A stretch of 64,000 nucleotides of DNA, taken from NCBI GenBank assembly GCA_920105625.2, contig OV050033.1, forward strand, positions 125,115,821-125,179,820, written 5' to 3'. This document shows, in pieces, positions 12,050-22,900 of the stretch (position 1 is its first letter; each line of letters starts with the position of its first letter). The notes under the pieces are model-generated. The model was given only the letters and a program-made list of their open reading frames with translations, searched no databases and had not been told where the DNA came from. The position numbers and the translations under genes are program-made. The stretch is from Clusia tigrina (taxonomy: Eukaryota; Arthropoda; Insecta; Diptera; Clusiidae).

Positions 12050-12876
12050 GGTTTGAATAAAAGGGTTTGTAGTAGAAGGGATTGGTTTCTAATCATTTCC
12101 TGTATCATATTTTGCATCGAGACCATGAACTGGTTCATGGTTTGGACAAGTGATTTTAGTGAGTCCTCTACTGAATTTGGTTGATCGGTTTGGGCTTGGA
12201 TATTTGCGGCTTCGAGCTGGGTGGTAGTTTTTACTATACTTGCGTATGATGCCAGTTGAGATTGCAATGGTCGTGCGGAATGGGTTGTATTAGGAAATAG
12301 TGATCGCTCAGTGTAAGCTGAAGTCTTTTTGTTGCTGTTTTGACCTATATTATTGGAATATTTTTGTTTCACGGTGCTGTACACGGCGCAACCTCTATAA
12401 TTGGCAGTGTGGTTTCTGCTGCAATTGCTGCATTTCTTCACTGATATATCCATTTTATTAGATGGATACTTGGATGAAGTGTGTAGATCTCCGCAGATGA
12501 CACAAACACTACGTAGAGTGCAGTATGATTTAGTGTGCCTAAATTCTTGGCAATTTGTGCACTGAACAGGGCCTTTGCGTTTATGAGGTTTTTCTACCGT
12601 TATTTTTCGGTAGCGCATGTTGTAAATGGGATGAGCTTCTCCATTTTTGAGTTTCTTTAGCTCTGGTTCTAATTCGATCCGAAACAGTGGCTGCGGAACG
12701 TTATTCCGGTTTTTTATGTTGAATACCGATTTAGTGTTATAACCAAATTCATTTAGTGCCTCTTTGATTTCGTCAGAGGGAACGCTTGGCTCGATACCTT
12801 TGATAACTCCTGTTAACCTAGTAGTTTTACTTGTTCATGTCGAGGAAGTTAACAACCTTGCGGTAATTATTTTCAG
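12046..12876 (-). pseudogene. LINE ORF1: gag-like nucleic-acid-binding protein, 5'-truncated
   Basis: An intact 190-codon stretch (12618 to 12046) follows an in-frame upstream part beginning VIKGIEPSVPSDEI at about 12808, the conserved segment that precedes the zinc knuckles in Jockey gag proteins. Counting from the Met at 12618, the first knuckle is C20-x2-C23-x4-H28-x4-C33. A second is degraded (C39, C42, H46, final Cys lost), and the third is C63-x2-C66-x3-H70-x6-C77. Further 5', YRKVVNFLDMNK is readable at ~12865-12830 in another frame, so a small deletion or frameshift separates it. The reading ends at the insertion boundary, 12876. Confidence 0.9.
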
Positions 12877-12887
12877 AGTAAGATCAT
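12877..12887. repeat. Target-site duplication, right copy
   Basis: AGTAAGATCAT, identical to 9435-9445, follows the truncated 5' end of the LINE. Confidence 0.85.
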
Positions 12888-13480
12888 GACAGAAATAAGT
12901 GAAAAACTTGCTCATCTCCGACTCTCTCCGAGATAAACCCATTCTTAAGTAAGATTATGACAGAAGAATCTGAGGAACGGATTCATCTCCTGAATTATAT
13001 CAAAGCTGAAGTAATATTTGAAAGGCAGGTTAAACTCTCTCTTTTATTCAAGCTCATCTAATGTTGGAAAATCGGCAACAAGGGTGCAAATTGGCCCTAT
13101 ATAACCTCATATAATGTAAGAAGAAAAGAATAAATGGATCCCCCATATTCAACATAATACTATCGAACCTAAAATAAGGGAATAGGAAGTAGGATTGGCT
13201 TGGCTTCCTTTGCTACGTCACCTAAACACATCCGAAGCAATGCAGTCTACACAGAACAAGTATGGATCGCTCATGTTACTGAGAGGGAGGTTGTTTCCAG
13301 TTTATATCCTACGAGTAACCCACCTTAGCTTACTAGTACTCCAACATAACCTACATGTAACCCAGCTTAGCCTACAAGAACTCCCTAACAACTTTCGGTA
13401 TAATAGTTTGCTCTACCCACCCCTCTATCAAGGCTTTCATAACTCCTTCGAATAACTCCAAAAGAGTAGCACCAATTTTC
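12888..13480. repeat. Decayed tandem repeat (right part)
   Basis: Continues the unit seen left of the LINE: AGTAAGATCATGACAGAA (12877) and AGTAAGATTATGACAGAA (12951) are 74 bp apart, each followed by a GAGGAAC- and TCATCTCC-like block. At 13290-13440 a different ~40-bp degenerate unit (AACCCACCTTAGCTTAC) takes over. Confidence 0.65.
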
Positions 13481-14594
13481 CTCTCAGTTAACTGGTCAAT
13501 TCCGTCTTTAAATACTGCTATAAAGGACTAATTCAATTATTCCACCATTTCTTCGCTTCTTTTGTGTTTTTGTTCTGCGGCACATTGACTGTCATGTCTA
13601 CGAAAGACTGTACAAATAATTAATTTTTCATTACAATCAGTTGTCAAACCAACCCCGCTGAAATGCAGAGAAATGTTCTAAAAATAATAAATATCCTTTC
13701 TTTTTGGCGAGCTTATCCTTGGAGCCAGCTTGCGTACCAAACGAACGCGTCCATTTAATATAATGTTTCTTTTTTTCGTTCCATTTCGGTCATAATTTTC
13801 ATTGTTGTTGTTACTCTTTCATTATTAAAAATGTAAATAACAACAACACGGCCCGAACAGCGGGAAACAAGGCGCATAACAATCGAACTCTTTTTGTGGG
13901 TTTATGTGGGCCGCTCTCCCACTCCCGGCGAGCTTTCCTTATGGCTGCCTTCGCTTTCCCTTTCCTGCTGTTCTGTTCTGTTGTTTTTGTAATTTTTAAT
14001 AATTTTTTGTACTTTTTTGAACGCAAAAATTATTGTAATTTCTTTGCTTGCCGTTCAGTTCCTTCGCCGGCCAGCGCCGTTTTAATCGCCTTCGATACGC
14101 TTGCTCAAACGGAAACGGAAATGCAAAGTAAACTGCTGCGGAAAAAAGGGAAATTAAGCATATACGCCACACTGACGCCTTAAAGTCAGTTGCGTTTTTT
14201 GCTCGTCGCTGGTTCTGCTGCTTTTTTTCTGTCTTGCTGGAACAATAAAAACATTTTGTATCCTTTTTCTTTGGCAAAACCAAACGAACCCATTACAAAG
14301 TAAGAAAAAACTGAGTAGAATGGGAGAAAAAATTATGAACAATATTGCCGCCGTCTGTTGTTATACTTAAAATTGCTCCACAACCCACTCTCGGGAATAT
14401 TTCCACCTATTCTCCCCTTTTTTCATTGGCGATTTTTCTTTCTTTCTTTCGATTCCTTTTTATTTTGTTTGCCGAACGTAATTCATACCCTCATAACGGC
14501 TGATTATAAATTAATTTTAATATTGAATTCTTTGAAAAGTTGTGGGTTCAAGTTTCGTATACTTCAATGGACCAGGTGAAGCAATGCGGCAATT
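13481..14594. other. Unique island
   Basis: Non-repetitive sequence with a GTTGTTGTTAC tract (13803-13813) and several T-rich tracts. Overlapping open frames on both strands (13811-14342) are low complexity and show no domain. No gene is called. Confidence 0.35.
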
Positions 14595-15260
14595 GATGGG
14601 GGAGCACATGAACCAACAAAGGGAGACTCTTACAGAAGATGTGAAATTCTTCACAAAGGAAACATTGAACGGTGCGTGAAATTAATCGAAAAATTAGTTA
14701 TGAAAATAGAGACCAGATCAAGAAAAGTGAAATTTGAACCAAGAGTGAAAGGCGTATTAATATCGTCCCAGCATGTTTTTAAATCAATGGAGCTATACAG
14801 AATCGAAGATACTAAAAGTAAAGCTAATGGAGGGATCATGAACTGGGAACCTTGGTACAAGCTGTGAAATTGTTCACAAAGGAAGCATAGAACGATCAGT
14901 TAAGTTAATCGATAAACTAGTAATGAAAATAGAGAATAGATCAAGAACACGAGTATTGGAACCATAAGTCGGAGAGCGTATTAAAGAAATCCCAGCATAT
15001 TCTTTACTCAATACTATTCCGAATATAAGATGCTACAGATGAAGCTAAAATTGGATCATGGGCGGGAGCCTATGTTGCAAGCTGTGAAAATTGTTCAAAA
15101 AGGAATCATAGAACGATCGTTGAAGTTAATTGAACAATTCTTAAGCAAAATACAGACAGAAACCATAAATCTAAAGGTGCTCCCAAGAAGTCCCAGCATA
15201 TTCTTTAATGAATGGAGCTATTCAGAATCGAAGATACTAGAAGTGAAGCTAAATATACTG
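14595..15260. repeat. Three diverged copies of a ~222-bp tandem repeat
   Basis: The block GTGAAATTSTTCACAAAGGA begins at 14641, 14864 and, as a variant, 15084. Shared downstream blocks in order are GAACGATC, AGTTAATCGA, AAAATAGAGA, AGAAGTCCCAGCATATT and TCAGAATCGAAGATACTA. Periods are 223 and 220 bp. Short open frames arise from this repeat and are not conserved between copies. Confidence 0.9.
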
Positions 15261-16392
15261 AATAAAGAGAAGTAAAGTTAAATAAACAGGAACATCTTCT
15301 CTGGCCATTACGAGGTTCTAAAGGAGATCACAATCTGAACAATTTTTGACGCCAACTGTAAGATATTAGAACAGTTCGAAACCATATGAAGATGGGGCTG
15401 TCGAGAAAAGAATTCAGTAATTTTAAGTTTAGTGGAAAAGAAGAGTAAATAATACGGAATAGAATTGAATTTCCTTGGAAATCACATTGGTCCTTCAGTT
15501 GGGATGGGTTTCTATAAATAACAGTTAACAATTATCTGGGATTTCTACGGTTTCTAGCTTTTAATATACTCTAAGTCTATCAGGCTTATACTTTCTCACA
15601 CTCCATTTGAGGAAATTTTGTGGTATCTGAGAAACTCTCACGAAACTCTGCGATTCTCATCATTATTATTCTATACTTTCTGCTCCATAAAATTCTCTAT
15701 AAGTCCCTCAGAGCTTCTCATAGTTTCTCACGATATGTATGAGGGAGTTCTCTTGTCTCTTAAACTCTAATATCTCGCCAGCTCTGTAATAATCATTTGA
15801 AAAACATATTTGAGGAACTTTTCTCCTCTCCAATATAAGAAACTCACTTATCTCTATTCGTCATTTAAAGAACATGGTCTCTCATAATATCATAGTTTCA
15901 AATACTAATGAGAGATCCTAATATGGTCTCTTGAATAATGTACACGCTTCTCTCATGAACTCTTTAAAAATATTTGCAAGGAGTCATAATCTTCATAACG
16001 ATGATATATCAGCATCTCTCTAAGCATAATTTCAGGATACATGATCTTTCCTCAGTATCTAGAAGTACATAGTCCTTGAGACTGTCAGAGAGTTACTATG
16101 TCACATCACGATACGAAGGAAAGATCTTCCATAATTTTTTGGGTAATCACAGGGCATAATCCATGGGGCCATCATATGGCATTCGAACTTCGTCTCCTCT
16201 CAGGAGAAAGAACAGGACTGCACAGAGAATTTTCTCCACCCTTCCCAAAATGAGGGTCAGATGTATTGGTAATGGACAATGTACAAACCTTTTCCCGGGA
16301 CAGACATTTTGAGATTCATAATAGATTCAAAGATGTTTGAAAAGATGTAACTTCCCTCTGTCTCCCCCTTCCCCCAAATATTTTCAGCTTAT
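15261..16392. repeat. Decayed TCTCATA/CTCTCA-rich sequence
   Basis: From about 15560 to 16120 the phrases TTTCTCACGA, CTCTCATA and GAGAGTT recur irregularly, suggesting a very old simple repeat. TTAGAACAGTTCGAAAC at 15366 resembles the boxes at 46 kb but stands alone. No gene is seen. Confidence 0.45.
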
Positions 16393-16453
16393 AGTACAAT
16401 AGGCATTAATGCCTGAGTGCTTGAAGACCTCCTTCTTCGGCCTACCCCACTTC
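16393..16453. mobile_element. Second copy of the GGCATTAATGCC fragment
   Basis: AGTACAATAGGCATTAATGC matches the start of the 71-bp insert at 8637 (AGTGCAATGGGCATAAATGC). The two stay alignable through CTGAGTGCTTGAAGACCTCC to CCCCACTTC. Here the palindrome GGCATTAATGCC (16402-16413) is perfect. I see no clear flanking duplication. Confidence 0.55.
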
Positions 16454-17830
16454 TATCCATTTTCTATCTCTATCACGTCAGATTAAATTTCCTTCTGGAT
16501 TATCTTTGCACCCGGACACCCCTTGTATGAGAACTCCTTCAATATGACTTGGAGAAAAATCAACCTTAAGGACTATAGAGTTATATTATAAGGATACTAT
16601 TAAAGTGCATATGAGCACATTTTTCTTGCACGTCCTTCGAAGAAATATCATTTCGAGAATTGCATACATTAAAATTTAATTAAACATACAAAGAATTGCG
16701 GTGTAGTAAACGATGACTTCATCCAACTGGCTGTGGAAGTGGTTTTCTTCGAAATATTCACACATGTGCGGCCTCGACCGGGCCGCTCTTTATCGATTTG
16801 CATGAATTAATTTCCATTCCAATTTCCACAAACGAACATTGCATGTAAACTTATTCATTTGGGTTAAAATAGAATACAAAATAACAACAACAAAAGCCGC
16901 GAGAGCAACAACCACAGCGAAATTCAGTCAGAAAAAGTACATAAACTTGACTAAAAGGACTCCGGGGAGATATGAATCTACTTTTTATACGAACTCAACT
17001 TTTTTCTTCACTTGCTTCTACTTTTTCTGGTCTTATTTTCGTTTTTTGCTGCTGGTGTTTTCAATGCAGACATTTTCTCGAATTTTCAGCTGCTTCTCAA
17101 TTGTATTTCATTCAATGTGGAATTTTTTCGGCATTTACTGCGTCGTTGCCGCATGCAATGCATTTATTAATAATTTTTCATGTGTCAGAATGAAGCACAC
17201 ACACGGACACACACACATGGACACATGACCACTCACACTCCCTCAAACATGTCAGTCGAGCAAAAGTCAATAATGGCATTCATTAATTTATTCATTCATG
17301 GTGATATAAGTCCAGCGTTTTGGGCCGCAGGACACTGGGCAATTCGAGTTAGTTGATCTCTGCTGTTTTTGCTGCCCAGTTGGCAGCAATTCTGCGTGTA
17401 ATTTTCGTATTACTTGCATTAAAGTATTTTAATTATGAGCATTAATGACCGTTACTCCAGCTGATTACGTGCATTTTGATCATTGCGTGTGAAGCGGCAA
17501 AGTGAAGTCATCCACAGTCCGTCACTCAATCGGACGATATGGCCGTGTTGACCATGGACAGGTCGTCCTTTTTCACATGACCACGGGAAATTAATTAATG
17601 CGTAAGCACAAATTAATCACAAAGATTATATAGATTAGTTATAGTTTAAATATGGGGAATTATAAAAGCAGATGGCTTCTGAGGTGTCATAAAAGTAAAT
17701 AAGACCGCGCAGAGCTCATGTGGTGCTTAAGGATTCAGAAGAGATAAAATAAATACTCCAAAGATTGAGCAGATCATTCTGCGCTATGACCACTGTAATC
17801 TCCAAGCAAAATTGATGAAGATTCTAGAGA
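16454..17830. other. Unique island with an octamer motif
   Basis: Non-repetitive, with ATTTGCAT (octamer, reverse) at 16796-16803, a CAA-rich stretch near 16883-16915 and a CA run near 17198-17215. Open frames at 16839-17228 translate these repeats and T-rich tracts. I call no gene. Confidence 0.35.
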
Positions 17831-18375
17831 AATTATTTAAGGTCCATGAGAACCTCAGCAAATGATCCATGAGAACCTCGACTTAAGAACTCAGAATATA
17901 GCAGGAAAGAAATTGTGCAAACTGTCCAAGCAAATGGCATAATCAGAAAGATTATGGAATATGATTATATTGATTCGGATTATGAAATGTAATAATATTG
18001 ACTCAGGTGAGGGAATCTAATTATATTGAGTCAAATTATGATTATACTGATTTAGATTGAATCATTCCAGAGATCACAACAAACTAAAGCAGACTTTCAG
18101 AGAAATCCTAATCTCTGATGTCAGAAACCACAACAGACCAACAGAGACTTTCAATGACAGACTAGATTTTCAGAAACTCTGTAACAGACTAGATTTTCAG
18201 AGACTAATGGACTCTAGTAGGGGACAACTAGTAAAAACTTTCAGAGTCAGACTAAACCTTCATTTCAGAGACTACAAGAGGTTACCAAAGACTTTCAGGA
18301 ATTACATAAATTTTCATTTCAGAGACCACAACAGACTAGCAGACACTTTCAGAGACTTACAGACTCTATTCTAAT
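17831..18375. repeat. Degenerate repeats: GATTATATTGA then CAGAGACTTTCAGAGA
   Basis: Two adjoining decayed arrays. At 17840-18055 units such as ATGAGAACCTC and GATTATATTGATTC recur. At 18057-18375 a 12-16 bp unit near CAGAGACTACAACAGACT and ACTTTCAGAGA recurs about 20 times. The 105-codon frame at 18057-18374 is repeat-derived (RDHNRL, TFRD). Confidence 0.8.
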
Positions 18376-18974
18376 ACATATTGTGATGCTAAGAGAAAGT
18401 TGAAGAATTTTCTAGGGGTAAACCAAGCTTAAATAATGAAAGATTTCCTTTATGACTTCATTCACAATTTTTTACTCCATTTTATTCATTTTATATTATA
18501 TTATATTATTGATTTTACTCCAGACTTTACCCCAATTATTCTTTTAATAACCGCAGCAAAATCGGTTTAAGAAGTTCTCACTTTAGTATTTCAATTCTCA
18601 CTTTAGTACTTCAAATAATGTAAGTATTCCCTGAACTGTCCTTTAAGACATCTCCAGTTCATTTCCACATAAGGATTGTATTTAACAAAGACATACTCCT
18701 GAAGAGAAGGTCTGTTTTTTGATCCTTGGTATAAACTAATGGCCATCCCTCTGTAGCTCCAATGAAACATTTTGAAATGACTTCTAACACAAGAAATCTA
18801 CTTTGTGTGTATGAATGGATGTTCTAGAAATAGATTTTTGTGTCTTTAAGTGGTGGTGTTTAGTATCAGTGGTCATTCCACCATTTACACACACTCTCAC
18901 TAGTTCAGTACCAACATTAACTACATGTGAAAGGTGTCTCCAGACACATGGAACATCAGCCCAATTTCTTCTCA
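18376..18974. other. AT-rich spacer
   Basis: Contains small local repeats (TCTCACTTTAGTA twice near 18575-18607) and a short inverted repeat TGTC-TCCA-GACA near 18938. No gene is seen. Confidence 0.35.
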
Positions 18975-19640
18975 ATTTTACCTAAATTGAACCTCAAGTT
19001 GGTTTCGATTTTTTTTTCAATTTATCACAATTTTAACACAATTGTACCTAATTCTTACCCCAATTTCACCTTAATGATATCTCAATACTATCTCAATTAA
19101 ACCTAATTTTTATATGAATTTTATAGGAATTATATCTCAATTTTATCCCAATTCTCCCTCAATTTTATCTCATTCGAGCCTCATTCTCACCTCAATTTTA
19201 CGTCAATCTATCATAATTTAATCTGAATTTGATCTAAATTGAACCAAAATTTTAACTCAATTTGATATCAAATTTATCACAATGTGATATCAATGTTACC
19301 TCAATTGCACCGCTATTCTACACCGATTTTATCTCAAATTTACCTCAATTGTACCGCAATTTTATCTCAATTTTAACAAAATTTAATCTCAATTTTATCT
19401 CAAATTTGCCACTATTTTATCTCAATTGTAAATCAATTTTTATCTCAATTTTACCACAATTTTATCTGAATTTTACCTCAATTCTACCTTTTTGCTTACC
19501 TCAGTTTCTTCTCAATGTATATCAATTTTATCTCAACTCTACCTCAGTTTTATCTCGAATTCACCTCAATTTACCTCAGTTCTACTGCAATTGTACCTCA
19601 TATTTAACTCAATTGGACCTCGCTTTGATTTGTAATATGG
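18975..19640. repeat. Degenerate CTCAATTTTA array
   Basis: About 50 imperfect copies of a 12-13 bp unit CTCAATTTTAYC (variants ATCTCAATTGTA, CCTCAATTCTA). The 162-codon frame at 19262-19750 is mostly a reading of this unit (FISNLPQ, FYLN) and is not a gene. Confidence 0.92.
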
Positions 19641-19707
19641 GCGGAATAACTCTCCTTTTAATAGATGAATGGTCCTTTGATGATTGTTGTCTCAAATCAT
19701 ATTTCAG

Positions 19708-19730
19708 TCACATGCGACAATTCAATATGA
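19708..19730. repeat. Lone copy of the 44/49-kb hairpin arm
   Basis: CACATGCGACAATTCAATAT here matches CACATGTGACAATTCAATAT at 44077-44096 with one mismatch. The facing arm is too degraded to call a hairpin. Confidence 0.55.
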
Positions 19731-20629
19731 AAACACTCATTTGTTTTTAGTTACTTATGATTATTTTAATTTTTATTCGTAGCTCAAATTGTTCGGACAC
19801 GATTTTGTTGCCACTCGTTGTTTCCTCCCCAATTATTCATGTTCAGTAACAATTCTGTTTAGTGTTTCAGTTATAATCATATGGAAATTTCTCAAGTCTG
19901 TGTGGGGCGGGTTCACTCTTCCGCCATGTTTGTTCATTTAAGTATATAAAACTATTTCTAAAACTATTTTGTCATAAACAAAAACTCGAATTGTGTGTTA
20001 ACTTCGACCACAACAACAACAACACTATCAGCCACAACAACAACAACGACATCATCGGCCATTTAATTAACCTCACACGCAATAATTTCGTATTTTTTTC
20101 TCTCGTTATTATTTTGCCTTATTATTTCGTTTAATGAGTTTTTTAATTTCGAAAAATCTTTAAGTAAACGTATTTGGTTGTTGTTCATATTTCATCAGTT
20201 GTTGTTGGGCAGCTATGATTAATAAAGCACTTACAAAGAAAACATATTAAATGATTTATTTTAGAGTCGGGCGAAGAACTACGCAAAGTGTCTTAATTGA
20301 TGTCGTAAAATGTGGAAAGATTTAATTCGCTTAAAAGATTTGATGTGATGACAATAAAATTTTACGATGAATGCTCGATTTTTTGAAAGGCTTCACAGGT
20401 CTCCAGTTAATGAAAGGAAGTTGATTTCCAGTGAGTCAAACGCGAGTGTGTGAGGGACAACGAAACACAACAGAAATAACTGGGCAGTTCTTATATTTGT
20501 GTTTGAAAGTGTTCTGAGTTAGGCGGGGCTACACCCAAATAGCCACAGGGGAGTGGTTTATTATAGTTTCAAAATCTTATTAGAGCTCGTCAAAAATAAA
20601 GAGAAATGTTTGTGAAGTTAGTAGTCATG
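19731..20629. other. Unique island with CAA runs
   Basis: Non-repetitive apart from CAA microsatellites at about 20009-20023 and 20034-20049. No gene is seen. Confidence 0.35.
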
Positions 20630-20812
20630 ATGAAGAAGATGATTTCTTTATCCTTGTAATAAGTTGTTGCTCCTTTTAGATTCTAAGTGTGTGGTGAAGA
20701 GGATGCCTTCCTCATCTTTGTAGCAAATTGATGCTCCTTTCAGATTCCACGGTTAAGAGGATGCTTTCCTTAAGTTTATAGCAAGTTGATGATCCTTTCA
20801 GCTTCCACTGTT
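20630..20812. repeat. Three ~60-bp tandem copies
   Basis: Units begin near 20635, 20696 and 20755 and share GARGATGMYTTCYT, GCAARTTGATGCTCCTTT and CAGATTCCAC. The second and third are the most alike. Confidence 0.8.
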
Positions 20813-21590
20813 GTGGTTGCTCCGAGTATTATTAGAGAATCTCACAAATGCATTTGTTTGTGCTCCCAAATTTGTGGTTAAAAAATTTATAATTCTTCAC
20901 ATATCCCATTTTTTAATGGCTTAAGTTCCCCACCAGATATCGCTTTAAAGATAAGTCCCTTATCCCTTATCAGAAGCTGTTTATTATTGCCAACTCACCG
21001 ACTGCCTAACTGACTGACCTTCTATGTCGAATGACTTGGCACGCAGCCAACAACTTGAACCACCTTTCGGTGGTTAATACCATTCCATTAATTACTCCCC
21101 GCTGTTATTAGTTAAAACCTATAAAGCGCATAAATTAGCGGCGCCCTCCCCTTGTGCGTTGCGGCCTTGTACGGGTTTTCCTGATGTGTAATAACGTAAT
21201 AAATATTCAAATTATATGCCACAGTAATTCTCCACTCGACTGAACGAAAAAGGATCGGTTCGTTGGTTGGTTGGCTGGTTGGTTAGTTAGCAGGATAGTT
21301 GGCGGCTTAGTTGGCTGGCCAGAGAGTTGTGTGTGTACTCGTATTGTGCCTACCACACTCCCCTGGTATTAATTTTAGTATTGTTGCGCGCGGCTAAAAT
21401 GCCAGCTGAATAGTGCCGTCGATATGGGAAGGAAAAATAAAATATAATCATACAAAGGACAAAGCAGAAAAAGAGGGAGAAAAAACAGAAAAAGTTAAAC
21501 GTCAACATTTACAGTAATAAAACACTGTTAATGGATATATCAGCAGTCAACACAGAGCCTATGTACATATCCACATAAACAATTCTAAGG
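20813..21590. other. Unique island with TTGG-rich tract
   Basis: Includes a degenerate TTGG/GGCTGGTTGG tract at about 21258-21322. The rest is non-repetitive. No gene is seen. Confidence 0.35.
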
Positions 21591-22900
21591 GTGTCCCAGC
21601 AGTAAACTTTTCAAGCTGGTCTTTAGCAGCAATTAGTCCCTTGCCTGTTGGATAGGAATCACAAAATTATACTGAGACTGACCAATACTTCTGCTAAATG
21701 AAGCAATTGGGTACTAGAAGCAGAGTAAGAACGGAATCCAGTTGCGTGTCGGTTCAAAAATGAACCAGTTACGTACTAGTGAACTAAGACTGGGTCTTAC
21801 TGGAAAAGAAGCGAGTAGAATAATAAAGGCTCCCAACTAGTATAATGACATATAGCAGATTCATACTGTAGAGAACAGTTTCTTCGTCTGACTAAAAGTT
21901 CTCATTTGCAACGATCAGTGAAAAATTATTATAAGTAGATTAATTCCACATCTCTGAGTTATATACTAATTACAATTGAATACTAGTTACAACTGAACCC
22001 ATACTGAACTAGTTTTCAGAGGACTTCGCACCCGCTTCTCTAAAAAAACTTATATACTTTTATGCTATTGACTGGGAGGTTCAAAGTTCCACTCGGACCG
22101 TCGAGCCAACAATAATGATGTTGGTATTGAAGTAGCTATCAGCGTATTAAATCTGCTCCTTACAAAAAGATTTTAAATTGAACTAATTTTCGGTGGCGTA
22201 ATGCCGTTTTTTGGAAGTAAGTTATATATTAGTCTAAACTAAATTGATAATCAACTAGTTCTAACTCTTCTGAAGAAAAGTTGCAAACTTTGCACACTGA
22301 AATAGTTATTAGTGGATATATTTTGCTTTTCACCAAAAAGACTCTATACTTGGTTCAACTAAACTGATTCTGAACCAGTTATAAGAAGACTATTTCTGGT
22401 TTTCTGAAAATATGTTACATACTATGAGCGGAACTCATACTAAAATAGGTTTCTTAAATGTAAATCCGATTCCTTATAAAAAACCTCTACACTAGTATAG
22501 GCTGAACTAATGGTGAACTAGTTGTCAAAGCATTAATTCTGCTTTTCAAATAAAAGTTATATACGAATTTCGATTGAATTGATACTAAGAACTTATTCTG
22601 ATTCACTGAAAAGATTCATACTATATTTAACTTAACTATTAACTAACTACTTATCATCAGATTAATTTTGATTCCTTAATATGTAATTATATACGAATTT
22701 AAAGGTACTGACATTGAACCAATAATAAACTAGTATAATAACAGGTATAATTGTTAGAAAATACTTTTAAATAGTTTGAAATAAACTAGTATTATACCAC
22801 TAATTCTGCTCTGTCTTATCCGCCAGTTTCAACAGGACTAGTATTGAACTAGTTATCTACGAAATAGTTATATTCCCGCCCACATCTTTAATAATCTCAG
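21591..22900. repeat. Decayed GAACTAGTTAT-type tandem repeat
   Basis: Phrases near TGAACTAGTTNT, TTCTGATTYCTGAAAA and TTATATACTAAT recur in a consistent order every ~90-110 bp over 1.3 kb with heavy divergence. No coding potential is seen. Confidence 0.7.

Larger units (their letters stand above)
9446..12876 (-). mobile_element. 5'-truncated Jockey-clade LINE
   Basis: A non-LTR retrotransposon of 3431 bp lies on the minus strand between 11-bp target duplications. From its 5' end it carries a truncated gag-like ORF1 with CCHC knuckles, then an endonuclease/reverse-transcriptase ORF2, then a 3' UTR with AATAAA (complement of 9463-9468) and a short A-rich tail. It is 5'-truncated inside ORF1. 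It is also dead: several frameshifts break ORF2, and an internal deletion removes part of the region after the RT. Jockey-clade assignment rests on the ORF1 layout and on ORF2 phrases such as DYSLWRAARNLKRP and PIWTFGSQLWGTA. Confidence 0.93.

Noticed and set aside
19262..19750. 162-codon frame on the + strand
   Set aside because: Mostly a reading of the CTCAATTTTA array with no protein-like conservation.
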